Shown: positions 1 through 8,007 of the stretch, in pieces
Layout of the letters: each line of letters starts with the position of its first letter
How positions within the stretch are numbered: the stretch's first letter is position 1
Origin: Chitinophaga agri
Lineage (GTDB): Bacteria; Bacteroidota; Bacteroidia; Chitinophagales; Chitinophagaceae
Length of the DNA stretch: 64,000 bases
Direction of reading: 5' to 3'
Assembly (NCBI RefSeq): GCF_010093065.1
Contig: NZ_CP048113.1
Span: forward strand, 5,908,001 to 5,972,000
Notes under the pieces: model-generated
Seen by the model: only the letters and a program-made list of their open reading frames with translations
Databases searched by the model: none
What the model was told of the DNA's origin: nothing
Translations under genes and position numbers: made by a program

Positions 1-432
1 ACCATCGAGGATGCTCGCATGGCACTCAGCATCGTACACAATCACGTCGTGACGGCTGCAAATGGCATCAATAGCACTCATAATGCCCTGATAACCATAG
101 TTCAACAGGGTAGTGTCCTCTTTACCCATGTATTCGGATAATTCTTTCTCCAGCTTTTCATGGAAATTAGTGTTTCCACTCATCATACGGGCGCCCATTG
201 GAGTGGCCAGACCGTAATCCGCTGCTGCTTTGGCGTCAGTAGCACGTACCTCGGGGTGGTTAGCCAATCCCAGGTAGTTATTCAGGCTCCATACAATTTT
301 CTCTTTACCCCTGAAATTCATACGGGGACCAATTTCACCTTCCAGTTTAGGGAACGCGAAGTAGCCATGAGCTCTGTCAGAGTGCTCGCCTATAGGGCCC
401 ATGTGCTTAAGCAGTTTCTCAAAAATATCCAT
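1..432 (-). CDS. Alpha-oxoamine synthase family PLP enzyme (5' part; cut by window edge)
   Basis: Reading the minus strand from ATG at 432 gives an open frame of 144 codons that runs off the window start, beginning MDIFEKLLKHMGPIGEHSDR. The segment SLNNYLGLANHPEV followed by GARMMSGN and a stretch ending YDAECHASILDG is the N-terminal pattern of the alpha-oxoamine synthases (8-amino-7-oxononanoate synthase, glycine C-acetyltransferase, serine palmitoyltransferase), which condense an amino acid with an acyl-CoA through pyridoxal phosphate. The PLP lysine lies beyond the edge. The subgroup is close to Bacteroidota sphingolipid/sulfonolipid first-step enzymes by my recognition, so cysteate or serine acyltransferase is possible, but glycine acetyltransferase cannot be excluded. 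A CAAAGGTA box at 474-481 (TACCTTTG on the minus strand) is a likely -7 element. Confidence 0.85.
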   Translation of the reverse strand, partial: MDIFEKLLKHMGPIGEHSDRAHGYFAFPKLEGEIGPRMNFRGKEKIVWSLNNYLGLANHPEVRATDAKAAADYGLATPMGARMMSGNTNFHEKLEKELSEYMGKEDTTLLNYGYQGIMSAIDAICSRHDVIVYDAECHASILDG

Positions 433-473
433 ATGTTAAATAATAATTAAGAGTGATCATTCGAAAACCCACG

Positions 474-518
474 CAAAGGTATTAAAATATTAGTTTTTGT
501 AAACTTGGGTTACCTTTG
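474..518. promoter_or_regulatory. Divergent promoter region with two -7 boxes
   Basis: The Bacteroidota -7 consensus TAnnTTTG occurs as TACCTTTG on the minus strand (474-481) and on the plus strand (511-518), each pointing at the flanking divergent gene. Neither has a TTG exactly 19-20 bp upstream, so the -33 halves are weak. Confidence 0.5.
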
Positions 519-537
519 AAAATGTGAATAATAAATA

Positions 538-2244
538 ATGTATTTAAGAATTATGAATTGTAAGTTCTTGTCGTGTGTTTGTATTACGGCAACCCTGTTG
601 GTTACACAAACGCTTCATGCCCAGAAGGCTACCTCACCAAAACCAGGTCAGGCGACCGCATGGAGCAGACCCGCTGTTCAGAAGAATATTAACCGTCCCA
701 AACTGGTGGTGGGCATCGTAGTAGATCAGATGCGCTGGGACTATCTATATCGCTATGCTAACCGCTATACTGATGGTGGTTTTAAGCGGTTATTAAAAGA
801 TGGATTCTCCTGCGAAAATACGCTAATTAATTATACCCCCACCATTACCGCCTGTGGTCATACCTGCATATACACCGGTTCGGTGCCTGCTGTGCACGGT
901 ATCGTAGGCAATGATTGGTATAACAGAGAGTTGAGCAGAGATGTATATTGCGCAGAAGACTCTACCGTAAATACGGTGGGTAGTACGTCCAATGCCGGTA
1001 AAATGAGTCCCCGTAATATGCAGGTCACCACTATTGGTGATGAACTGCGCCTCTCGAATAACTTCCAGAGTAAGGTTGTAGGTGTCGCTATCAAGGACCG
1101 TGGCGCTATCCTGCCTGCCGGTCACAGCGCTACCGCTGCCTATTGGTATGACGGCACCACGGGTAACTGGGTAACCAGCACTTATTACATGACTCAGCTG
1201 CCTGACTGGGCTACGGATTTCAACAGCATGAAATGGCCCGCCCGCTACCTCAGCCAGCCATGGACGCCCCTGTATCCGATAGAAACATATACCTTAAGTA
1301 CTGCTGATAACAAGCCCTATGAGGGTCCGTTTAAGCCAGCCGTGAACCCTACCTTTCCGCATAACCTGGGTGGGGATAAAGGCACGCCTTTCAAATCCAT
1401 CTCCTCTACGCCTTTTGGTAACACCATGACCCTGGAATTTGCCAAAAAAGCACTGGAGGCATATGGGTTGGGTAAAGGCAGCGTAACCGATATGCTGGCT
1501 ATCAGCCTGTCTTCTACTGACTATGTAGGTCACCAGTTCGGGCCTAACTCTGTTGAAGTAGAAGATACTTACCTGCGCCTCGACAAAGACCTGGCTGCAT
1601 TCTTCAAATACCTGGACGAAAAAGTAGGCAAAGGACAATACCTGTTCTTTATTACTGCTGATCATGGTGTAGCACACGTACCTGGTTTTATGCAGGAGAA
1701 CAAACTGCCGGGTGCCAGCTGGTCAGAAGGAAAAGCAGTCAGTGACCTGAACAAACTGGCCAAAGAACAGTTTGGAGTAGAAAAGGCGATTGAAGGTGCC
1801 GGCAACTATCAGTTATACCTGAATTACGATGCGATCAGCCAGGCAGGGAAATCAGCAACTGATGTCCGTGATTTCCTCATTAACACATTGCTGAAAGATC
1901 CTGCTATCAGCAATGCCTTCCCTTTACAAAACCTGATGACCACTACACTGCCTGAACCCATGCGCACAATGATGGCAAACGGCTTTAACAGAAAACGTAG
2001 TGGTGATATACAGTTCGTACTGCAACCCGGATATATCGATGGCGGTAAAACTGGAACAACACATGGTTTATGGTATGCCTATGATGCACACATCCCGTTG
2101 GTATTCATGGGCTGGGGTGTTCATGCAGGTAAGAGTAACCGTACGATGGGTATGACAGATATCACTCCTACCATTGCTGCTATGCTACACATTCAGATGC
2201 CTAGCGGTAATGTCGGACATGTCATAGAAGAAGTTGCACGATAA
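538..2244 (+). CDS. PafA-like alkaline phosphatase (alkaline phosphatase superfamily)
   Basis: Secreted phosphate-monoester hydrolase of the PafA type, which releases phosphate from organic phosphates in the periplasm or outside the cell. After a signal peptide ending near AQ29, the superfamily fold begins with VVGIVVDQMRWDYL. Aligned by motif spacing to PafA, the metal ligand is D63, the nucleophile T104 (in PTITACGHT), the phosphate-contacting Asn N125, and the K-x-R pair K186/R188; the K-x-R pair marks monoesterases against nucleotide pyrophosphatases/phosphodiesterases. FITADHGVAHVPG holds the second Asp-His metal pair. The length of 568 residues suits the family. The second ATG (553) leaves a cleaner signal peptide and may be the true start. 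It stands alone, divergent from the preceding gene. Confidence 0.9.
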   Translation: MYLRIMNCKFLSCVCITATLLVTQTLHAQKATSPKPGQATAWSRPAVQKNINRPKLVVGIVVDQMRWDYLYRYANRYTDGGFKRLLKDGFSCENTLINYTPTITACGHTCIYTGSVPAVHGIVGNDWYNRELSRDVYCAEDSTVNTVGSTSNAGKMSPRNMQVTTIGDELRLSNNFQSKVVGVAIKDRGAILPAGHSATAAYWYDGTTGNWVTSTYYMTQLPDWATDFNSMKWPARYLSQPWTPLYPIETYTLSTADNKPYEGPFKPAVNPTFPHNLGGDKGTPFKSISSTPFGNTMTLEFAKKALEAYGLGKGSVTDMLAISLSSTDYVGHQFGPNSVEVEDTYLRLDKDLAAFFKYLDEKVGKGQYLFFITADHGVAHVPGFMQENKLPGASWSEGKAVSDLNKLAKEQFGVEKAIEGAGNYQLYLNYDAISQAGKSATDVRDFLINTLLKDPAISNAFPLQNLMTTTLPEPMRTMMANGFNRKRSGDIQFVLQPGYIDGGKTGTTHGLWYAYDAHIPLVFMGWGVHAGKSNRTMGMTDITPTIAAMLHIQMPSGNVGHVIEEVAR

Positions 2245-2253
2245 TAACAGCAA

Positions 2254-2335
2254 TTCGGATAACAGCTCATTTCAGATCGCGGAATTTAACAAGTTCTTGT
2301 TATATTCATTCCGCGATCTGAAATCGCTAATCCGA
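2254..2335. repeat. Long intergenic inverted repeat (hairpin) ahead of enoyl-CoA hydratase gene
   Basis: A perfect 17-bp inverted repeat (2269-2285 and 2308-2324, core TTTCAGATCGCGGAAT) with a 22-nt loop, extended by outer 6-bp arms TCGGAT (2254-2259) and ATCCGA (2330-2335). It has no T-tract and ends 5 bp before the next start codon. Confidence 0.85.
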
Positions 2336-2340
2336 TAACA

Positions 2341-3120
2341 ATGGTTTTCGAACATATCCTGTATAATGTCACCACGCGTGTAGCCACGATCACGCTGAAT
2401 CGTCCGGAAAAACGCAATGCGCTTAATGGCGCTATAGTAGGAGAACTGCGTAAGGCTTTCAGTGAAGCCGAGTCAGATCCCGAAGTAAAAGTTATCATCC
2501 TGAAGGGCGCCGGTGAAGCCTTTTGTGCCGGCGCAGACCTCGAATATCTTCAGCAACTCCAACGCAATACAAGAGAAGAAAATCTCGCCGATTCTAAAGA
2601 ACTGATGCAGCTCATGCAGCAGATCTATTATCACAATAAGATAGTGATCGCCCAGGTAGAAGGACATGCCATTGCCGGTGGTTGCGGACTGGTTACGCTC
2701 TGCGATCTTAGCTACGCCGTGCCGGAAGCAAAGCTCGGGTATACCGAAGTGAAAATTGGTTTTATTCCCGCACTGGTGTCTGTATTCCTGGTTAGGAAAA
2801 TAGGAGAGGGGCGCGCCCGTGAACTGCTGTTGACAGGCCGGTTAATTACTGCCGCCAAAGCGGAAACCTATGGTTTGCTGAATGAAGTGGTGCCGGCTGA
2901 TGAAATAGCGGACCATGTTGCCAAAGTAGCAGCAGAACTGTGTACAGGCGCTTCCGCCAATTCATTGAAAGTAACTAAAAGACTGATTACGGCCGTATTC
3001 GATCAACCTATAGAAAACGCCCTTGAACAGGCCGCGCAACTAAACGCAGAAACAAGGGAACATACTGATTGTCAAAGGGGTATAAATGCCTTTCTGGCAA
3101 AGGAAAAGATGGTTTGGTAA
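2341..3120 (+). CDS. Enoyl-CoA hydratase/isomerase family protein
   Basis: Crotonase-fold acyl-CoA enzyme of 259 residues, the normal family length. The oxyanion-hole segments are visible: GAGEAFCAGADLEYL (about residues 55-69) and EGHAIAGGCGLVTLCDLSYA (about 105-124). ARELLLTGRLITAAKAETYGLLNEVVP is the C-terminal crotonase signature. In classical hydratases two glutamates act as acid and base; here the second position region reads YTEVKIGFIPA, keeping a Glu. This is compatible with a hydratase such as methylglutaconyl-CoA hydratase, but substrate cannot be told from sequence. It starts immediately after a long hairpin and seems monocistronic. Confidence 0.85.
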   Translation: MVFEHILYNVTTRVATITLNRPEKRNALNGAIVGELRKAFSEAESDPEVKVIILKGAGEAFCAGADLEYLQQLQRNTREENLADSKELMQLMQQIYYHNKIVIAQVEGHAIAGGCGLVTLCDLSYAVPEAKLGYTEVKIGFIPALVSVFLVRKIGEGRARELLLTGRLITAAKAETYGLLNEVVPADEIADHVAKVAAELCTGASANSLKVTKRLITAVFDQPIENALEQAAQLNAETREHTDCQRGINAFLAKEKMVW

Positions 3121-3225
3121 TCCGGTATGATTTTTTCATTTATACCTGTAAAAGCCACAGCATAATCCATACCTATACAGCAGGAAGCGTTATGCAAGGT
3201 GACATCCGGCCTTCACTTTAAAACA

Positions 3226-3894
3226 ATGCGGATGAAATACATTACTGTCATGCAAAAAGCTCTTTTAACACTCGTATGTTGTTTGCTGGTCTCCGGTAGC
3301 CTGCTCGCGCAGCGACTGGTGTCAGACGCAAAAATTGTTTACAGAATCGAAACGCCTGCGCAGGCGGATCCTTCTTTTGAGGGTGGTACACTGACCCAAT
3401 ACATGAAAGGACATCTCAGCAGGGTAGATATCGATTTTAAAATGGTACACTACAGCTATCTAATTAATAGCAAAGACGAATCTGTAGTCACACTTATCGA
3501 TAACCACGGCGATAAATACCTTATCAGGGCCGGTAAGGAAGAATATGCCAAGGAGCTGAAAGAATATGCCCAGGTGCAGTTCAAAGATGCCACCGACACC
3601 AAACAGATTGCGGGATATACTTGTAAGAAAGCCATTGGTAAAATGGCGGATGGGCAGACTTTCGAGGTGTATTACACGACTGACCTGGTGCCGGAAAACA
3701 AACAGTATAATCGCCGGTTTATCAATCTGAAAGGGCTTCCCCTGCAGTTCGAGATCATTAACAAAAATGGCTCCCGTATGAACGTTGTCGCTACTAAAGT
3801 TGATCTTTATGCTATACCCGGTTCCTATTTTGATGCACCGAAGACGGGTTATAAGGAGATCAGCCGTGAAGAATTGCTGAAAATGGGTAGCTGA
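3226..3894 (+). CDS. Secreted DUF4412-like protein
   Basis: Function unknown. The protein has a signal peptide (hydrophobic stretch ALLTLVCCLLVSGSLLAQ) and a roughly 200-residue mature region of beta-rich character. The pattern KIVYRIETP near the start, TKQIAGYTCKKAIGKM with a single Cys in the middle and the C-terminal IPGSYFDAPKTGYKEISREEL resembles Bacteroidota periplasmic DUF4412/GLPGLI-type proteins. An ATG at 3250 (MQKALLTL) would give the tidiest signal peptide; an upstream in-frame ATG at 3199 is unlikely to be used. It is followed at once by a strong bidirectional terminator, so it is probably transcribed alone. Confidence 0.65.
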   Translation: MRMKYITVMQKALLTLVCCLLVSGSLLAQRLVSDAKIVYRIETPAQADPSFEGGTLTQYMKGHLSRVDIDFKMVHYSYLINSKDESVVTLIDNHGDKYLIRAGKEEYAKELKEYAQVQFKDATDTKQIAGYTCKKAIGKMADGQTFEVYYTTDLVPENKQYNRRFINLKGLPLQFEIINKNGSRMNVVATKVDLYAIPGSYFDAPKTGYKEISREELLKMGS

Positions 3895-3915
3895 TAACAG
3901 CATTATCCAAAAGAT

Positions 3916-3960
3916 ATAAAAGAGAAAGGTCCTGTGTGATACAGGACCTTTCTCTTTTAT
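3916..3960. terminator. Bidirectional intrinsic terminator
   Basis: Perfect 20-bp stem (3916-3935 and 3941-3960, core AGAGAAAGGTCCTGT) with a 5-nt loop. A/T-rich stem ends give a U-tract on either strand, serving the convergent genes on both sides. Confidence 0.9.
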
Positions 3961-3985
3961 GCTAAAATGCAAAGTAAATGAATGA

Positions 3986-4369
3986 TTAGTTCTTCCGGAG
4001 TGGCAGTGAAATGTGCAACTGATGGAAATTCATGTTAACTGGCGGCTGGATCTGCGTGGCATATGGTAATACATATGTCACATTCCCTTTTTTAATCGTC
4101 ATTACTGACTTAAAATTATAGGAATTATTGTCCGACAGTTTAAAATTTGAGCTCATCGCGCCATTAAAACGAAATCCTGCATCCAGGCTCAGGTTAGTCT
4201 TACCTGACATATTTGCCAGGGCAAGTTTTGTTTCGTTCTTCTTTATCTTGTCTTTATTATCGGAGGTTATGTTATCATTCGCAGTAGCAGTGAGCCCTGT
4301 GATTACCAGAAGTCCCGCCAATAAGAAAGACAATGAAAAGGTATGCAATATGTTAGTTCTCTGTTTCAT
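3986..4369 (-). CDS. Small secreted protein of unknown function
   Basis: Not recognised. From the ATG at 4369 (MKQRTNILHTF) it encodes 127 residues with a clear signal peptide (hydrophobic LSFLLAGLLVITGLTATA), a lysine- and asparagine-rich linker, then a short beta-rich region (MTIKKGNVTYVLPYATQ). An ATG six codons upstream is possible but would spoil the signal peptide. It is convergent with the DUF4412-like gene and divergent from the TPR gene. Likely a small periplasmic or exported protein. Confidence 0.65.
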   Translation of the reverse strand: MKQRTNILHTFSLSFLLAGLLVITGLTATANDNITSDNKDKIKKNETKLALANMSGKTNLSLDAGFRFNGAMSSNFKLSDNNSYNFKSVMTIKKGNVTYVLPYATQIQPPVNMNFHQLHISLPLRKN

Positions 4370-4521
4370 TGTATCACAAATGTACAAACTTTTCTATATA
4401 TTATATAACAAATCCTTAACGAAGATACGTAAAATTCCTAAAGTAATGTTAAATATTTTTAACTATTCTCCTTGGTGCGGCTAATAATGCCCCGAATCGA
4501 AAAATACTTATATTTACATTA

Positions 4522-5952
4522 ATGAATCAAGACTTTCCATTTTTAAACGACGATTTTGAGGAGATAAAAGACTTGTTGCAGCAGTTTGAAAACCTGAAAG
4601 CTGGGCAATCTCACTCCTTTCTCGACGAGGATTCTTTCGAACTGATCATAGATTACTATGATGAGCATGACGAGCTTCCTAATGCCATGCAGGCTGCTGA
4701 ACTAGCTATAGAACAGTTTCCTTATTCGTCCACTCTCTTACTGAAAAAAGCTAATCTACTAATAGAATCAAAGAAATATCAGGATGCAATGGACCTGCTT
4801 GAAAAAGCAGCCATACTGGATAGCACAGATATTAATCTCTATATCCTCCAGACTGATGTATATCTTGCTATGAACCAGCACGATAAGGCCGCTGCACTGC
4901 TGGAAGAACAGATAGCTGTATTCGAAGGGGACGATAAGACTGAACTCCTGCTGGAACTGTCCGATGTGTATGATGACTGCGAAGAGTTTGAAAAGGTTTT
5001 CGACTGTCTCCGCCTGACACTTGAACACGCTCCCAACAATGAAGAAGCGCTGCATAAGATCTGCTTCTGGACGGAATTTACAGGCCGGAACGAAGAAAGC
5101 ATCCGTCTTCATACCAATATTATTAACGAACACCCCTACAACCAGCTCGCCTGGTTCAATCTGGGTACTGCCTATCAGGGACTTAAACTCTACGAAAAGG
5201 CGATCGATGCTTATCAGTACGCTATCGTGATCGATGAGAAATTCGACTACGCCTACCGTAATATGGGTGACGCCTACATCCGCCTGCGCAAGTATGCGGA
5301 TGCAATAGATGTGCTCAAAAAGCACCTCGAAATTGCTAAACCTGAGGATGTTATTTATGAAGCGATCGGGCACTGCTACGAACGCCAGCGTAAATACACC
5401 CAGGCCCGCTATTATTATCGTAAAGCGTCCCACCTAAGTCCAAGCGACGATAAGCTCTATTATAAGATCGCGGTAGCCTACATGACGGAATCTAACTGGG
5501 AAAATGCCATCAAATCCATCATGAGCGCTATCAAGATCAATAAGAACAGCGCCGAATACCTGATCGCTTTAGGTCAGTGTTATATCGAAATGGACAAGAA
5601 CAAGGAAGGCCTGATCCACCTGCTGGCCGCTGTACGTCTGAGACCCTCCAGTATCACTACCTGGCAGGAATTCATCCGCGGGCTCTATATCTCCGGTTTC
5701 TTCGAAGAAGCCCTGATACAGTTGAATGCCGCTGTCCAGAAAGTAGGACACAAACCCGTATTGCAGTATTACCTGTCGGCTATTATGTTTGCCACCGGTA
5801 AGTCCAAAGAGGGAATGCTCCAGCTGGAAACGGCTCTGCAGATGAATCCGAAACACGTGAAAAAGCTTATAGAGCTCGATCCGACATTGCTCCAGCATCC
5901 GGGTATTGTCGAACTTGTTACCCGGTACAAACGAAGCAAAAAAACGAAGTAA
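4522..5952 (+). CDS. Tetratricopeptide repeat protein
   Basis: A 476-residue cytoplasmic protein built almost wholly of TPR helices: no signal peptide or membrane segment is visible. Clear TPR units include QLAWFNLGTAYQGLKLYEKA, YAYRNMGDAYIRLRKYADA, VIYEAIGHCYERQRKYTQA, KLYYKIAVAYMTESNWENA and EYLIALGQCYIEMDKNKEG in tandem from about residue 210 to 375. The N-terminus is acidic (NDDFEEIKDLLQQFENL). TPR arrays bind protein partners; the partner is unknown. A TATATTTA box at 4509-4516 sits only 5 bp before the ATG, so the transcript may be nearly leaderless. A terminator hairpin follows. Confidence 0.85.
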   Translation: MNQDFPFLNDDFEEIKDLLQQFENLKAGQSHSFLDEDSFELIIDYYDEHDELPNAMQAAELAIEQFPYSSTLLLKKANLLIESKKYQDAMDLLEKAAILDSTDINLYILQTDVYLAMNQHDKAAALLEEQIAVFEGDDKTELLLELSDVYDDCEEFEKVFDCLRLTLEHAPNNEEALHKICFWTEFTGRNEESIRLHTNIINEHPYNQLAWFNLGTAYQGLKLYEKAIDAYQYAIVIDEKFDYAYRNMGDAYIRLRKYADAIDVLKKHLEIAKPEDVIYEAIGHCYERQRKYTQARYYYRKASHLSPSDDKLYYKIAVAYMTESNWENAIKSIMSAIKINKNSAEYLIALGQCYIEMDKNKEGLIHLLAAVRLRPSSITTWQEFIRGLYISGFFEEALIQLNAAVQKVGHKPVLQYYLSAIMFATGKSKEGMLQLETALQMNPKHVKKLIELDPTLLQHPGIVELVTRYKRSKKTK

Positions 5953-5982
5953 ACGAACGATAATCAGGAGCTCAGGTTCCTT

Positions 5983-6034
5983 AAATGCGTAATATATGTG
6001 CTGTAATGTAGCACCATATATTACGCATTTTTCG
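5983..6034 (+). terminator. Intrinsic terminator after TPR gene
   Basis: Arms AAATGCGTAATATATG (5983-5998) and CATATATTACGCATTT (6015-6030) are perfect complements of 16 bp; an inner TGCT/AGCA pair extends the stem. A short T-run follows. Confidence 0.8.
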
Positions 6035-6124
6035 TTTTAAGATATTGATATGTACTGTTTTATGGAGCATGAAATTTTATTTCTGATAAAAACCTTTATT
6101 TGAGACTCTTTAACCGGAATGTGT

Positions 6125-6132
6125 TAATTTTG
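6125..6132 (+). promoter_or_regulatory. Candidate -7 element for the phosphosulfolactate synthase-aroE pair
   Basis: TAATTTTG fits TAnnTTTG. The nearest TTG is 22 bp upstream, longer than the usual 19-20 bp, and a leader of about 100 nt would follow. Confidence 0.4.
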
Positions 6133-6231
6133 CGCCGGTTTAAATAAAGATGGGCAGTTCCCTATTCCGGAAAACCAGTGAAGTATAGTTGTTTGGTTTC
6201 CAAACAATCAAGACGATAAAAAAACGTTCAA

Positions 6232-6996
6232 ATGAATTTTAATCTGACACAAATTCCCGATCGGACAAAGAAACCTCGTACCCATGGTTTAACTATGGTG
6301 ATGGATAAAGGGCTAAGTTTGGAAGAAGCCAAGAATTTTTTATCGGTAGCGTCTCCTCACGTTGATATCCTGAAACTGGGTTTCGGAACGTCGTTCGTTA
6401 CTCCTAACCTGCGCCAGAAAATAGAATTATATCAAGCCGCCAACATACCTGTCTATTTCGGTGGTACCTTATTTGAAGCATTCCTGATCCGCAACCAGTT
6501 TGACGATTTCGTTAATGTGATCAAGGATTATGGTATCAAACATATTGAAGTTTCCGACGGCTCTATTACCATCCCGCACGCGGAGAAATGCGGCTACATT
6601 GAGAAGCTGTCCAAAATAGCACTCGTATTAAGCGAAGTAGGGTCCAAAGATGCAGAACACATCATTCCTCCCTACAAATGGATCGAACTGATGAACGCAG
6701 AATTGAATGCTGGCGCCACCTATGTAATTGCAGAAGCACGTGAAAGCGGTAACGTAGGTATCTATCGCGGTACCGGTGAAGTAAGAGAAGGGCTGGTGCA
6801 GGAGATCCTGACCAAGATCCCATCTGAAAAAATTATCTGGGAAGCTCCGCAGAAAGCACAGCAGTTATATTTCCTGGAACTGATCGGTTGTAATGTGAAC
6901 CTGGGTAACCTGGCTCCTCACGAAGTGATCTCCCTGGAAGCTATGCGCGTGGGTCTGAGAGGAGATACTTTCCACCTGTTCCTCGATCAAGCATAA
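6232..6996 (+). CDS. Phosphosulfolactate synthase (ComA family)
   Basis: A 254-residue TIM-barrel protein of the ComA family, which adds sulfite to phosphoenolpyruvate to make phosphosulfolactate, the first step of coenzyme M synthesis in methanogens and a route to C3 sulfonates. Family segments seen: RTHGLTMVMDKGLSLEEA at the N-terminus, VDILKLGFGTSFV, YFGGTLFEAFLIRNQ, KHIEVSDGSITI, YVIAEARESGNVGIYRGTGE and IWEAPQKAQQLYFLELIG. Bacteroidota do not make coenzyme M, so the product is probably used elsewhere; a supply of sulfonate for cysteate and sulfonolipids is an inference. It is 10 bp upstream of aroE and probably cotranscribed with it. Confidence 0.88.
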   Translation: MNFNLTQIPDRTKKPRTHGLTMVMDKGLSLEEAKNFLSVASPHVDILKLGFGTSFVTPNLRQKIELYQAANIPVYFGGTLFEAFLIRNQFDDFVNVIKDYGIKHIEVSDGSITIPHAEKCGYIEKLSKIALVLSEVGSKDAEHIIPPYKWIELMNAELNAGATYVIAEARESGNVGIYRGTGEVREGLVQEILTKIPSEKIIWEAPQKAQQLYFLELIGCNVNLGNLAPHEVISLEAMRVGLRGDTFHLFLDQA

Positions 6997-7006
6997 TCTG
7001 GTCTTT

Positions 7007-7741
7007 ATGAAGGTATATGGTCTGATAGGATATCCGCTGAGTCACTCTTTCTCCAAAGGCTTTTTTGCGGAAAAGTTTAGCAGGGAGGGCATTCAGGAAT
7101 GCATCTATGACAGTTTTCCAATTCCTGCTATTGATGAATTACCTGCATTGCTGGCCCAACAGCCAGAGTTACAGGGATTGAACGTGACCATCCCCTATAA
7201 GGAAGTTGTAATACCATATCTGGATGAATTAAGTCCTGCCGCCACGCAAATGAAGGCAGTCAACTGCATTCACTTTAAAGATGGCCGTAAAATAGGTTAC
7301 AACACAGACGCCATCGGTTTCAGAAGGTCGCTCGAACCTTTACTCAAACCACATCACAACAAAGCATTGATACTCGGTACCGGCGGTGCTGCCAAAGCCG
7401 TACAATTTGTACTGGAAAGCCTGCACATCCCCTATAAGCTAGTCAGCCGTCAGGCTTCAGCCGATACTATCAGTTACGAACAGCTGGACACTGACACAAT
7501 GGCCTCCCATACGTTGATTATCAATACAACGCCACTGGGCATGTATCCTAATGTGACAGCAGCTCCCGCGATACCATATGATCAGCTGACTGACCGTCAC
7601 CTGCTGTATGATCTCATCTACAATCCTGCTGTTACCACCTTCCTGCAAAAAGGGGCGGACAGGGGAGCTACCATAAAAAATGGGCACGAGATGCTGATCC
7701 TACAGGCAGAAGCCAGTTGGGAGATATGGAACCAACAGTGA
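7007..7741 (+). CDS. aroE: Shikimate dehydrogenase
   Basis: NADPH-dependent reduction of 3-dehydroshikimate to shikimate in aromatic amino-acid synthesis. N-terminal substrate motif GLIGYPLSHSFSK, catalytic Lys K65 in NVTIPYKE and catalytic Asp D101 in GYNTDAIGF are intact. The nucleotide site is GTGGAAKA (124-131), and TTPLGMYPN is the family signature after the Rossmann fold. At 244 residues it is slightly short but complete. It follows the phosphosulfolactate synthase gene by 10 bp. Confidence 0.95.
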   Translation: MKVYGLIGYPLSHSFSKGFFAEKFSREGIQECIYDSFPIPAIDELPALLAQQPELQGLNVTIPYKEVVIPYLDELSPAATQMKAVNCIHFKDGRKIGYNTDAIGFRRSLEPLLKPHHNKALILGTGGAAKAVQFVLESLHIPYKLVSRQASADTISYEQLDTDTMASHTLIINTTPLGMYPNVTAAPAIPYDQLTDRHLLYDLIYNPAVTTFLQKGADRGATIKNGHEMLILQAEASWEIWNQQ

Positions 7742-7790
7742 TCAAGGGTATCCTTATACCAGGTTAAAAGAATTATTCAATAAGAAGCCG

Positions 7791-7822
7791 GGCGTATCAA
7801 GTAGCACTGATACGCCTTTTTT
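7791..7822 (+). terminator. Intrinsic terminator of aroE operon
   Basis: Stem GGCGTATCA (7791-7799) / TGATACGCC (7808-7816) with an 8-nt loop followed by six T. Confidence 0.9.
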
Positions 7823-7873
7823 ATGCCCTTTTCTCCGGCATGAATTGAGGGCTCTTTTTCTACACTAAACCGT

Positions 7874-7968
7874 CACCAAGAGGTCACTTTAAGGTCACCT
7901 CAAGGGCACTTCAATATCCCCGGGATATTGAAGTGCCCTTGAGGTGACCTTAAAGTGACCTCTTGGTG
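7874..7968. repeat. 95-bp perfect palindrome with 47-bp arms and an 11-bp internal period
   Basis: Arms 7874-7920 and 7922-7968 are exact reverse complements around a single central base (7921). Each arm is built of 11-bp units in register: AGGTCACTTTA (7881-7891), AGGTCACCTCA (7892-7902), AGGGCACTTCA (7903-7913), with a weaker fourth (CCGTCACCAAG, 7870-7880). Nothing in the stretch looks coding. It lies between the convergent aroE and methyltransferase terminators. Confidence 0.9.
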
Positions 7969-8007
7969 GCCTTAAAGCAACGGCGAAGGAAGCTTTTCAG
8001 GGCATAA

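Noticed and set aside
160..450. Plus-strand frame opposite the first gene
   Set aside because: The minus-strand frame has a clear alpha-oxoamine synthase pattern, so this is a shadow.
7874..7968. Palindrome as an ordinary terminator
   Set aside because: Arms are far longer than needed, no T-tract at either end, and dedicated terminators lie on both sides.
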